A stretch of 64,000 nucleotides of DNA, taken from positions 3,162,001-3,226,000 of the forward strand of contig NZ_AP027729.1 in the NCBI RefSeq assembly GCF_030296575.1, written 5' to 3'. The notes beneath the pieces were generated by a model, which saw only the letters and a list, made by a program, of their open reading frames with translations, did not search any database and had not been told where the DNA came from. The translations under genes and the position numbers were made by a program. Below are positions 47,310-64,000 of the stretch, piece after piece. Source of the stretch: Paraoerskovia sediminicola. Its GTDB lineage: Bacteria; Actinomycetota; Actinomycetes; Actinomycetales; Cellulomonadaceae. Positions within the stretch are counted from its first letter, which is position 1. Each line of letters starts with the position of its first letter.

Positions 47310-49113
47310 TCATGTCGTGGCACCCACGCTCCCCGACCCGGCGAGCAGCTCGACGGCGTGCAGCCGCGCAGCCTCGGAGTCCTCCTTGCCCGAGAGCATA
47401 CGGGCGAGCTCTCGCACCCGCTCCTCACCGGCGACCTCGGCGACGCCAGTAACGGTCACCATGGCGTCGTCCGCGGCCCCGTCGTCGCCGGCCGCACCGT
47501 CGGTGGACTTGGACACCACGAGCTGGCGGTCGGCGAACGACGCGACCTGTGCCAGGTGGGTGACCACGACGACCTGGGCGTGCCGCGCAAGCACGGCGAG
47601 ACGGCGACCGACCTCGAGCGCGGCGCGGCCCCGACGCCGGCGTCGACCTCGTCGAAGACGAAGGTCGTCGAGCCGCTCCCGGCTCCGGCGACGGCGGCCA
47701 GCGCGACCTCGATCGCCAGCATGACTCTCGACAGCTCGCCGCCGGAGGCGCCCTTGCCCAGCGCCCGGGCGGGCGCCCCGGGGTGCGGGACGAGACGCAT
47801 CTCGACCAGGTCGGCGCCCCACGGACCGGGCTCGTCCGCCCGCTCGACGCCGACCTCGAGGCTCGCGCCCGACATCGCCAGCCCCGCCAGCTCCTCGGTC
47901 ACGGCCTTCGCGAGAGCGTCCGCCGCCGCCGAGCGTCCACGTCCGAGCGCGGCGGCCAGGTCGACGATCGTCGCCTGCAGCTCCTTGGCGCGCGCGTGCA
48001 TCGCCTCGAGGCCGGCGTCGTCGTCCTCGAGCTCGAGCAGGCGGAGACCGGCGTCGCGCGCCCAGGCGAGCACCGCCGCCACCCCGGTCAACGCACCGGT
48101 CTCGGAGCCGTCGCTGGTGTCGGTGGTGTCGGTCGTGTCGCCGCCGTAGGTCCGCACCAGGCTCGTCAGCTCCGCGAGCCGCGCGTGGGACTGCTCGAGA
48201 ACCCCGGGATCGGCGGCGAGCCCACCCTCGTACGCGGCGAGGTCCGTCGCCACGTCCTGCAGGGCGTACTCCGCGTCCGCGACACGTCGGGCGAGCTCGA
48301 CGAGTGCAGGATCGGTCGTCGCCGCGACCTCCAGGGACCGCCTCGCTCGGTCGACGGCCGGTAGCGCGCTCGCGTCCTCGGAGCCGGTGTCGTCGCCGAC
48401 AAGTGCGTCGTGCGCCAGCCGGGCTGCCTCGCGCAGCTCCTCGGCGTTGCCGAGCCGCGCGACCACCTGCCGCAGGGTGTCGTCCTCGCCGGGCTGCGGG
48501 TCGACGCGCTCGATCTCGGCCGTCCCGGCGCGCAGGAGCTCGGCCTCGCGCGCTCGCTCGTCGACCCGTGACGTGACGTCGTCGATCCGGCGGAGAAGGG
48601 CCGCTCGCTCGGTCCACGCGTCCCGGTACCGCGCCAGCAGGTCGGCATGGGCGGAACCGGCGAAGGCGTCGAGCGCGGCTCGCTGCCGGCTCGGCGTCCG
48701 GAGGCGTGCCTGGTCGGCCTGACCGTGCACGGTGACCAGCTCGTCCGCGACGTCCGCGAGGAGCGCCTGCGGCACCGAGCGACCGCCGAGATGGGCTCGT
48801 GACCGTCCTTCGGCTGCGACCGATCGCACCACGAGAGCCGACCCGTCGTCGTCCAGCTGTCCCCCGGCGTCGGCCATCCGGTCGAGCGCGGCAGATCCCT
48901 CGGGGAGGCGGAGGCGACCCTCGACGACCGCGCTCGACGCCCCCGGGCGCACGGAGGCCGGGTCGGCCTTGCCCCCATGAGCAGCCCGAGCCCGGTCAGC
49001 AGCATGGTCTTGCCGGCACCGGTCTCGCCGGTGATCACGGTCAGCCCGGGATGCAGCGCGACGGTCGCACGCCGGATCACCCCGAGGTTCTCGATCCCGA
49101 TCTCCTCGATCAC
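47310..49113 (-). CDS. recN: DNA repair ATPase RecN (two apparent frameshifts)
   Basis: SMC-like protein acting in double-strand-break repair. Walker A GETGAGKTM is near residue 35, a long coiled-coil region fills the middle (AHARLAELTSLVRTYGG...), the signature is GASGGELSRVMLA and Walker B is FVFDEVDAGVGG. Frames break twice: at C-run 48972-48976 (sense GGGGG; restores GLLMGGKADPASVRPG) and C-run 47629-47632 (sense GGGG; restores GVGGRAALEVGRRLAVLARHAQVVVVTHLAQVASFADR). With both bases added the product is 601 aa, a normal RecN length. The GTG start overlaps the nadK stop, and a GGAGGGG site precedes it. Confidence 0.92.
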
Positions 49114-50104
49114 GACGTCCCCTCCGAGAAGCTGCGCGGAGCCGCGGCCGGCTCCGGCGCAGAGACCGCCGGGTCGCGCTCGGCGCCCGACGTCGCGGCG
49201 GCGTTGCGACGTGCTCGGCCCCGCCACCCCTCGACCGGCAGGTTGAACTTGGACACAAGCCGGTCGGTGAAGACTCCCTGGCCGATGCGAGCGAGGAGGA
49301 TCGGCGTCGCGCAGCGCCGCACCTCGACGCGGGATCCCGGGGGCAGGTCGATCTGGCGGCGCCCGTCGCACATGAGGACGCCCGGGGACGACGACGCGGT
49401 CACCACCTCGAGCGCGAGGACGCTGTGCGGGCCCACGACGAGCGGGCGCGCGAAGAGCGCGTGCGCGGAAACGGGCACGAGCAGCATCGCGTCGACGTCG
49501 GGCCAGACCACGGGACCGCCGGCGGAGAACGCGTGCGCGGTCGACCCGGTCGCGGTCGACATCACGACGCCGTCGCACCCGAACGAGCTCAGTGGCCGAC
49601 CGTCGACCTCGACGGCGACCTCGATCATGCGTTCGCGCGACGCCTTCTCGACGGTCGCCTCGTTCAACGCCCACCCTCGCACCGGTTCGGGCTCCCCGGC
49701 AGGTGGACGACCACGTCGAGCGTCCGGCGCTCCTCGACCGTGTAGTCGCCGTCGGCGAGGCGGCGGACGGTCTGCCGCAGGTCCTCGCGCTCGCTCTCCG
49801 CGAGGAAGCCGACGTGGCCGAGGTTGACGCCCAGCAGCGGGATCCGCGTCCCGTGCGTGAGCTCGGCCGCGCGCAGGATCGTGCCGTCCCCGCCGATGAC
49901 GAGGACGACCTCCGACTCGTCGACGCGCTCCCGGTCGCGGACACGCTCGATGCCGTTCCCGGCTTCTCCGAACTGCTCGGCCAGGTCGTCGTCGTGCAAG
50001 GACACGGCGAAGCCCGCAGCCTCGAGCTCGCGCACGGACTCGTCGAGCACCGCGAGCGCCTCAGGGCGTCCACCGTGCGTGACGATCAGCACTCGTCGTG
50101 TCAC
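49110..50104 (-). CDS. nadK: NAD kinase (apparent frameshift)
   Basis: Phosphorylates NAD+ to NADP+. N-terminal VLIVTHGGRPEALAV, the catalytic VLVIGGDGTILRA, VNLGHVGFLAESERE, and after the shift NEATVEK and DGVVMSTATGSTAHAFSAGGPVV. The frame breaks at C-run 49694-49697 (sense GGGG). One added G joins VVVHLPG to EPEPVRGWALNEATV and gives 331 aa. GTG starts and 4-nt overlaps join it to tlyA before and recN after, as in mycobacteria. Confidence 0.93.
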
Positions 50105-51035
50105 TTGTCCTCCGGTTCGTCGTCGCTCAAGCAAATCACAGGCGGCATCGTTGGTGACGCTGCTGCGAGTGTGTCAGGTGGGTCCCACGAGACCGCCTCG
50201 CGGGCCTTCGCGGCGAACCGCGCCGACCGCGTCAGCCCGTCCGCCTGCCTCGCGGTCCCCCCGTTCGCCCCGCCCGTGGCCAGGAGCACGAAGTACTCGC
50301 GGTTCCCGCTCGGACCCGGGAGCGCGCTCGGCACCACGGCCCGAACGACCAGCCTGTGCTCCTCGGCGCACTCCAGGACGTCGGCGACGGCACGCGCGCG
50401 CAGTCCACGGTCGCGGACCACCCCACCGCTCCCCAGTCGTTCGCGGCCGACCTCGAACTGGGGCTTGACGAGCAGGAGCACCGCGACGTCGCCGTCCAGC
50501 GCGCGCGCAAGCACGGGCAGCACGAGCTGCAAGGAGATGAACGAGAGGTCCCCGACGACCAGGCCCGGACCGGAGCCGCCCGGCGAGCGCACGTCCCGTG
50601 CGACGAGGTCGCGGACGTTGAGCCCTTCGCGCACGGTCACCCGCACGTCGTCCCGGAGCTCCGGCCTGAGCTGTTCGTGCCCGACGTCGACGGCCACGAC
50701 GTGCGCGGCCCCCGCCGGAGCAGGACATCCGTGAAACCGCCGGTCGACGCACCGAGGTCCAAGCACGTCGCGCCGTCGACCCCGTCGAGCCGACCGTCAC
50801 GCTCCAGAGCGTCGAGCGCGCCGACCAGCTTGTGGGCGGCCCTGGACGCGTACCCGGGATCCTCGGGGTCGAGATCGACGACGATGTGCTGGTCGGCGCG
50901 GACGGGCTGCGACGGCTTCCCCGCGACGCGCCCCTCGACCGTCACACGGCCGGCGGCGACCGACGCCTTGGCTGCGTCTCTGGAGCGCGCGAGCCCGCGG
51001 CGCACGAGCTCTGCGTCGAGACGTGCTCCGCTCAC
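50101..51035 (-). CDS. tlyA: TlyA-family rRNA 2'-O-methyltransferase (apparent frameshift)
   Basis: N-terminal S4 RNA-binding domain (RLDAELVRRGLARSRDAAKASVAAGRVTVEGRV) followed by an FtsJ-like methyltransferase fold (CLDLGASTGGFTDVLLRRG, VVGDLSFISLQLVLPVL, LVKPQFEVGR). TlyA methylates 16S C1409 and 23S C1920, affecting capreomycin sensitivity. The frame breaks at C-run 50709-50713 (sense GGGGG); one G restores LLRRGAAHVVAVDVGHEQL and 311 aa. The last about 35 residues extend beyond the usual end and are not conserved-looking. Confidence 0.92.
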
Positions 51036-51241
51036 CGCCCGTCGTCCGTCAGCCGACGGGACAGCTCCTCCTGCACGGACTCGTAGGCCTCGGCCTGCTC
51101 GGCGGCGGGGCGATCCTCGACGTCCTCGAGCAGCTCGTCGACGGCCTCCTGGGCGCTACGGACGTCTCGGGCGCCCCGGCCCACGTCGCCGGGCGTCGGG
51201 GGTCCTGGCCGCGGGGCCTGCCGGTCTGGTGCGTCGTCCAT
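51032..51241 (-). CDS. Small conserved acidic protein (Rv1693-like position)
   Basis: 69 aa, Asp/Glu/Gln-rich and predicted helical (AQEAVDELLEDVEDRPAAEQAEAYESVQEELSRRL). No domain is recognised. Its position between the HAD phosphatase and tlyA, with a 4-nt overlap to tlyA, is conserved in actinobacteria. It may act in complex with a neighbour, but nothing in the sequence shows how. Confidence 0.75.
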   Translation of the reverse strand: MDDAPDRQAPRPGPPTPGDVGRGARDVRSAQEAVDELLEDVEDRPAAEQAEAYESVQEELSRRLTDDGR

Positions 51242-51283
51242 GCTCTCCTCCGATCTCGCTGCGTCGTGCGCGGACGCCTGCGT

Positions 51284-52338
51284 TCAGTCGGTCACCACGA
51301 TCTCCGGGACGCTGCTCTCGTCGAGCTCCACGCCGTCGTCGACCGCGGACCACGCGGCACCGCACGCGGCGCGGACGGTGTCGATCGTCGCCTCCCGAGT
51401 CGAGGAGCCGCCCCCGGCCGGCGCCGCACCCGAGGTCGCCGCGAGCTCGAGCCGCCCGTCGACGACCCGCGCCGCACCGTCCCGACACCGCCACCAGCCG
51501 TCGCCGGCGGGCTCCGGTTCGGGGTGCGGCTCGTTGAGCGCCCGCAGGTCCTTGCCGACGAAGTGCGGTCGCAGTCCCGGTTCCGCGAGGATCGCGTCGC
51601 GCGCCGAGCTGACACCGGTCAGGACGTGGAGACCGGGATAGCCGCCCGCCCGGGCTCCGGCGAGATCCGTGTCGAGCCGGTCACCGATCACGAGCGCCTC
51701 CTCGACACCGGCCCGCTCGCAGGCCAACCGGTACATCGTCGGCTCCGGCTTGCCCGCGCTCTCGGGCTCGACGCCCGTGGCCGAGACCACGGCCGCGACG
51801 AGCGTCCCGTTGCCGGGGGCCATGCCGCGCGCCTGAGGGAGCGACATGTCCCGGTTGCTCGCGACGTGCCACGCGCCGCCCTGGACGGCGTACGCCGCCT
51901 CGGCGAGGTCCGACCAGCCCAGCTCAGGAGAGAAGCCCTGCACGACGGCGTCCGGACGGTCGTCGGCGGAACCCACGATCTCGAAGCCCTGCGCACGGAC
52001 CGCTGTCCGGAGCCCGGCGCCACCGATCACGAGCACCGTCGCACCGGGAGCGAGCCTCGTCGCCAGGAGCGCGGCGGCAGCCTGCGCGGCGGTCATCACG
52101 TCGCCGGGCTCGGTCGGGATGTCGAGATCGGTGAGCTGTGCCGCGACCTGCTCCGGCTCACGAGAGGCGTTGTTGGTGACGAACACGAGCCGCATCCCGG
52201 CCTCGCGTGCCGCTGCCAGCGACGACGCGGCGTGGTCGACCGGCTCGTGGCCCTTGTAGGCGACGCCGTCCAGGTCGACGAGCGACACCGAGTAGCGCTC
52301 CGCCAGGGCGACGGCGCTGCCCAGGAGCCCCCGGTCAT
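51284..52338 (-). CDS. HAD-superfamily IIA hydrolase (apparent frameshift at the start codon)
   Basis: NagD-like phosphatase with SLVDLDGVAYKG (nucleophile Asp), LVFVTNNASREP and GKPEPTMYRLA...VIGDRLDTDLAGARAGG. The reading frame has no ATG/GTG at a sensible place unless one base is added to the C-run 52328-52332 (sense GGGGG). Then it starts MTGGLLGSAVALAERYSVS with the ATG overlapping the TPR-gene stop (ATGA), 351 aa. The C-terminal about 90 residues form a separate beta/Ala-rich extension (WWRCRDGAARVVDGRLEL) as in the M. tuberculosis homologue Rv1692, a glycerol-3-phosphate phosphatase. Confidence 0.88.
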
Positions 52339-53021
52339 CGGCGATCCTCCGGGCCCGCGCCCGAGGCGTCGTCCGAACCGTCGACGGCGTCCTGATCGTC
52401 CTCCAGGTCGAACACCACCGAGTCCTCGACGTCCCCGCCACCGAACCGGGGGTCGATCGCCGCGAGGACAGCCGCTGCCTCGTCGTCGCGACCGAGCGCC
52501 ACCAGCACGTCCGCGCGAGCGGTCGAGACGCGCGCACCGAGCTCGCCGGCGGAACCACGGACACCGTCGAGCACCGCGAGGGCGGCCTCGTGGTCGCCCA
52601 GGTCCGTCCGTGCGCCGCTGACCACGATCGCCAGCTCGACACGACCGTCGTCGTCGAGCGTCGCAGCCTCGTCCGACGCCGCGAGGGCCAGCGCCCGCTC
52701 AGGCCTGCCGAGCCCGCGCTCACAGTCCGCCATGATCGGCAGGTGCTCGGACGACCCGTTCAGACGCCGGACCGTGCGCAGCTCGCGCAGCGCCTCCCCG
52801 TACCTGCCCGACTGGTAGGCGGCGATCCCGGCTGCCTCGCGCACGACGTCGACCCTGCCTGCTCGCCGCACCGCAGCCTGCGCGTGCTGGTACGCCTGCT
52901 CGGGGTCCTCGTCCAGGAGCCGGCCCGCCATCACGAGGTGCGCGCCGACCTGCTCCGCGTTCGCCTTGCTCAACGTACGGAGCCGCGCGCGCGCAGCGCG
53001 ATCGAGGTCCAGCCACGTCAC
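52335..53021 (-). CDS. TPR-like helical repeat protein (Rv1691 family)
   Basis: 228 aa of helical repeats (LSKANAEQVGAHLVMAGRLL, AYQHAQAAVRRAGRVDVVREAAGIAAYQSGRYGEALRELR, IMADCERGLGRPERALALA) and an acidic tail. TPR proteins mediate protein contacts; no catalytic motif is seen. It sits ahead of the HAD gene exactly as Rv1691 precedes Rv1692. GTG start overlapping the preceding Arg-rich gene by 4 nt. Confidence 0.82.
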   Translation of the reverse strand: MTWLDLDRAARARLRTLSKANAEQVGAHLVMAGRLLDEDPEQAYQHAQAAVRRAGRVDVVREAAGIAAYQSGRYGEALRELRTVRRLNGSSEHLPIMADCERGLGRPERALALAASDEAATLDDDGRVELAIVVSGARTDLGDHEAALAVLDGVRGSAGELGARVSTARADVLVALGRDDEAAAVLAAIDPRFGGGDVEDSVVFDLEDDQDAVDGSDDASGAGPEDRR

Positions 53022-53494
53022 GTCCTCGGGCAGTCGAGGCTCATCGTGCCGTTCGGACCGGTGCGCGTCGCCCTCGGAACGAGGACGACGGTCTGCCCGG
53101 TCGCCGCCCGACCCCCGCGCAGGACGTCCCCGGCGCTGATCGGCGGGGCCGCCCGAACGGCGCTCGGACGGACGCTGCGGTCCCCCTGCCGTGCACCCGA
53201 ACGCTCCGAACGCTCCGGGCGCGCCGTCCGCGCGCCGTCGCTCTGACGACGAGGCTGCTGCCCACGACGATCCGAACCGCCGGCCGAACGCGCGTTGTCA
53301 GGACGTGTCTCCTGCCGCGACCCGGCGGCGCCCGATGCACTGCCACCCGCGGCCCGCCGTGCACCGTAGCGCTCACGTCCCGACGCACCGGAACGCGCAC
53401 CGTCGCCGCGAGGCTCGGTCCGCGACCTCTTCGTGCCGTCTGCTGGGTCCTGCTCGCGACCGCCGTCGCCCTCAGGACGCGAACTCTCGTCCAC
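53018..53494 (-). CDS. Arg/Gly/Ser-rich disordered protein of unknown function
   Basis: 158 aa from GTG (VDESSRPEGDGG). Dominated by Arg, Gly, Ser, Ala and Asp with motifs such as PERSERSGAR and RRGQQPRRQSD. Only the last 30 residues (GQTVVLVPRATRTGPNGTMSLD) look ordered. It overlaps the TPR gene by 4 nt (GTGA) and is therefore probably a real operon member. RNA or ribosome binding is possible for such composition, and it directly follows the rrn operon, but that is speculation. Confidence 0.6.
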   Translation of the reverse strand: MDESSRPEGDGGREQDPADGTKRSRTEPRGDGARSGASGRERYGARRAAGGSASGAAGSRQETRPDNARSAGGSDRRGQQPRRQSDGARTARPERSERSGARQGDRSVRPSAVRAAPPISAGDVLRGGRAATGQTVVLVPRATRTGPNGTMSLDCPRT

Positions 53495-53742
53495 GGAAGT
53501 TCCTCTCGTCAGTTGTCGACCCACATGATCCCACGTCCGACCCGCCGAGCACCCACCGTCCACGCGCTCGCCGACGCAGTACTGCCGAGACGGAGCACCA
53601 CCGATACATGTCGGTTGCACCATGCGCTGCGCATCGAGGCCGGCATGGCTTGCGGGTGTCCGTCCCGTCGGCCGGGGGTGCGGTCGTAGTCCTGCCGACC
53701 GAGCAGCTCGTACGCCCCGGTTCTCGAGGGCGGGTAGAAATG

Positions 53743-53776
53743 CCGAAGACCCACCCCGGGTGGGGTGGGTCTTCGG
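53743..53776 (-). terminator. rrn operon terminator
   Basis: Perfect 15-bp arms CCGAAGACCCACCCC and GGGGTGGGTCTTCGG around a 4-nt loop, about 10 nt past the 5S 3' end on the minus strand. It is followed by CATTTCT. A strong intrinsic terminator. The 250 bp between it and the Arg-rich gene hold only that gene's upstream region. Confidence 0.85.
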
Positions 53777-53785
53777 TGAATGATG

Positions 53786-53904
53786 GTCCGGCGGCGTCCT
53801 ACTCTCCCACCCCGTTCCCAGGGCAGTACCATCGGCGCTGAAGGGCTTAGCTTCCGGGTTCGGAATGGGACCGGGCGTTTCCCCTTCGCTGTGACCGCCG
53901 TAAC
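53786..53904 (-). rRNA. rrf: 5S ribosomal RNA
   Basis: Sense strand begins near GTTACGGCGGTCACAGCG and ends near GGACGCCGCCGGA. It contains CCCGGTCCCATTCCGAACC and GGAAGCTAAGCCC, the universal 5S cores. About 118 nt; ends are approximate by a few bases. Confidence 0.95.
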
Positions 53905-53987
53905 TTTATCGAGTTGTCGGGTTGCCCCCTGTTTTCACACGAACACCTTGTGGGGTGTGGTGTGTGGGGGTGGTGCCCGTTTCTCGG

Positions 53988-54011
53988 GAACCGCACAGTG
54001 GACGCGTGCAT
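53988..54011 (-). other. 23S rRNA processing stem, 3' half
   Basis: The sense-strand sequence here is the reverse complement of a segment upstream of 23S (57183-57207), matching at about 22 of 25 positions (shared core GCACAGTGGACGCG). Pairing of the two would loop out the 23S precursor for RNase III cleavage. Confidence 0.65.
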
Positions 54012-54029
54012 GGCAATGTTTGTTGGTTG

Positions 54030-59180
<5,151 letters not shown>

Positions 59181-59929
59181 TGATCAACATCAACCACCCA
59201 CACCCCAAAGAGGCGCAAGCAGTCAACAATCATACGAAACAACCACCAGACCCACCCGGAAAAGAGCAGACCCGACAGCCATAGTTAAACCTTGGCAAAA
59301 GAGACAAAAACTAACGTTTCTGTATCTGTTTGACCATTAAAAACCCCGACCACCCGGCATCCGCCCCACAACGAGACACACACCAGACAAGCCAGAGCAA
59401 ATGGCATTGACTATCAAGCACACTGTTGAGTTCTCAAACAACCGACGCGCACCGTCCCAACCAGCCACAACCAGTGACCAACCAGACCCGGGGCAACCTC
59501 TCCAACCTACCAGACCGAATGCCTCCCGGCCAAACCGGCTTCTCATCGATCGGTGATCGTTGCAATGCCGGCCAGCTGCGAAGCGGCCTGTCTCCACCCG
59601 AGGGCAGAAGGCGCCGAAGCGACTTCCTACTCTAGTGGATGTTCAGCCCCGGGACCAGCCACCTGCTCCGGAGAGCTTGCGGTGTCTGTCACTCCCTGTC
59701 GGGCTGACTCCGAGAACATTACACGCCCTCCGGACCGACTCCAAACCCCTCCGCGGTGACGACCGCCACCCCGCGCCGGCTTGACCTGCGGCGGGTTCTC
59801 GTGGCCGCCGTCGTGGCCTGCGCGAACACCGCGACGAGCACCCCCGTGCCGAGCCCGCGGGCATCTCGACGACCCCGTCCGGTCGGCCGGCGACCTGGCC
59901 AATGAGCCGCTGCCGTCCGCGATGCAGGG
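59181..59929 (-). promoter_or_regulatory. rrn leader and promoter region
   Basis: About 750 bp without a supportable gene. A boxA-like antitermination signal (sense TTGTTTGAGAACTCAACAG) lies near 59425-59452, resembling the one in the 16S-23S spacer. AT-rich stretches around 59190-59430 are typical of a leader. -10-like TAGAGT (59629-59634) and TAATGT (59715-59720) on the minus strand are possible promoters without convincing -35 boxes. Confidence 0.5.

Positions 59930-64000
<4,071 letters not shown>

Noticed and set aside
47310..49113. Programmed frameshifting in recN
   Set aside because: No slippery heptamer with a downstream structure is evident, there are two shifts, and the same G/C-run loss occurs in many unrelated genes.

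Overview
The window is a high-GC actinobacterial chromosome segment. The 16S sequence, GTG starts, a Micrococcales-type rrn operon without spacer tRNAs, and a gene order matching the Mycobacterium tuberculosis Rv1688-Rv1700 block all fit Micrococcales, probably a Cellulomonadaceae or Promicromonosporaceae relative. An intracellular-type GH10 xylanase and LAxTG-type cell-wall anchoring also fit. The genus cannot be fixed without a database search.

Layout. 0-3.3 kb: tail of an amidohydrolase-like gene, a GH10 xylanase, and a flavin monooxygenase divergent from a TetR regulator with a long nested palindrome between them. 3.3-8.7 kb: SpoU/TrmH RNA methyltransferase, a 983-aa polytopic membrane protein with a C-terminal Ser-hydrolase motif, and an MFS transporter. 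8.8-15.6 kb: a heterodimeric ABC exporter behind a perfect 36-bp palindrome, an SPFH/NfeD pair, and a YlmA-type ABC ATPase. 15.6-23.8 kb: glycogen genes glgA<>glgC, serB, sixA, a fabG-fabI pair arranged like fabG1-inhA, then DUF3099, a small Cys protein and SURF1. 23.9-34.0 kb: an ABC-F protein, a Cys-containing HTH regulator, and the suf operon (sufR-B-D-Rieske-C-S-U-T). 34.3-38.0 kb: an ABC-2 exporter, heme A synthase, and a DUF2975/HTH pair. 38.1-53.5 kb: the conserved block NUDIX-pyrG-(LAQTG surface protein)-murJ-GT4-steB-steA-recN-nadK-tlyA-small protein-HAD-TPR-Arg-rich protein. 53.7-59.9 kb: rrn operon on the minus strand. 59.9-64 kb: tyrS, mpg, a uridine-kinase-like NTPase and argH, which runs off the end.

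How the genes work together. CtaA and SURF1 both serve heme-aa3 cytochrome oxidase. The suf operon assembles Fe-S clusters under a probable Fe-S-sensing SufR. FabG and FabI catalyse the two reductions of fatty-acid elongation. MurJ, the GT4 enzyme, SteA/SteB and the LAQTG protein all act at the cell envelope. RecN, Mpg, NadK, TlyA and TrmH cover DNA repair, cofactor supply and rRNA methylation. Many genes are joined by 4-nt ATGA/GTGA overlaps.

The main caution is that 17 genes, many of them housekeeping (tyrS, argH, recN, nadK, murJ, fabI, tlyA), each carry one or two -1 frameshifts. Sixteen of the 18 events lie in a G/C run now 4-5 long, and adding one base restores a full-length family product. 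This looks like homopolymer under-calling in the assembly rather than gene decay, so those genes are annotated as CDS across the shift. A second window-wide pattern is a -10-like hexamer (TANNNT) placed 6 nt before the start codon of many transcription-initial genes, suggesting leaderless mRNAs.
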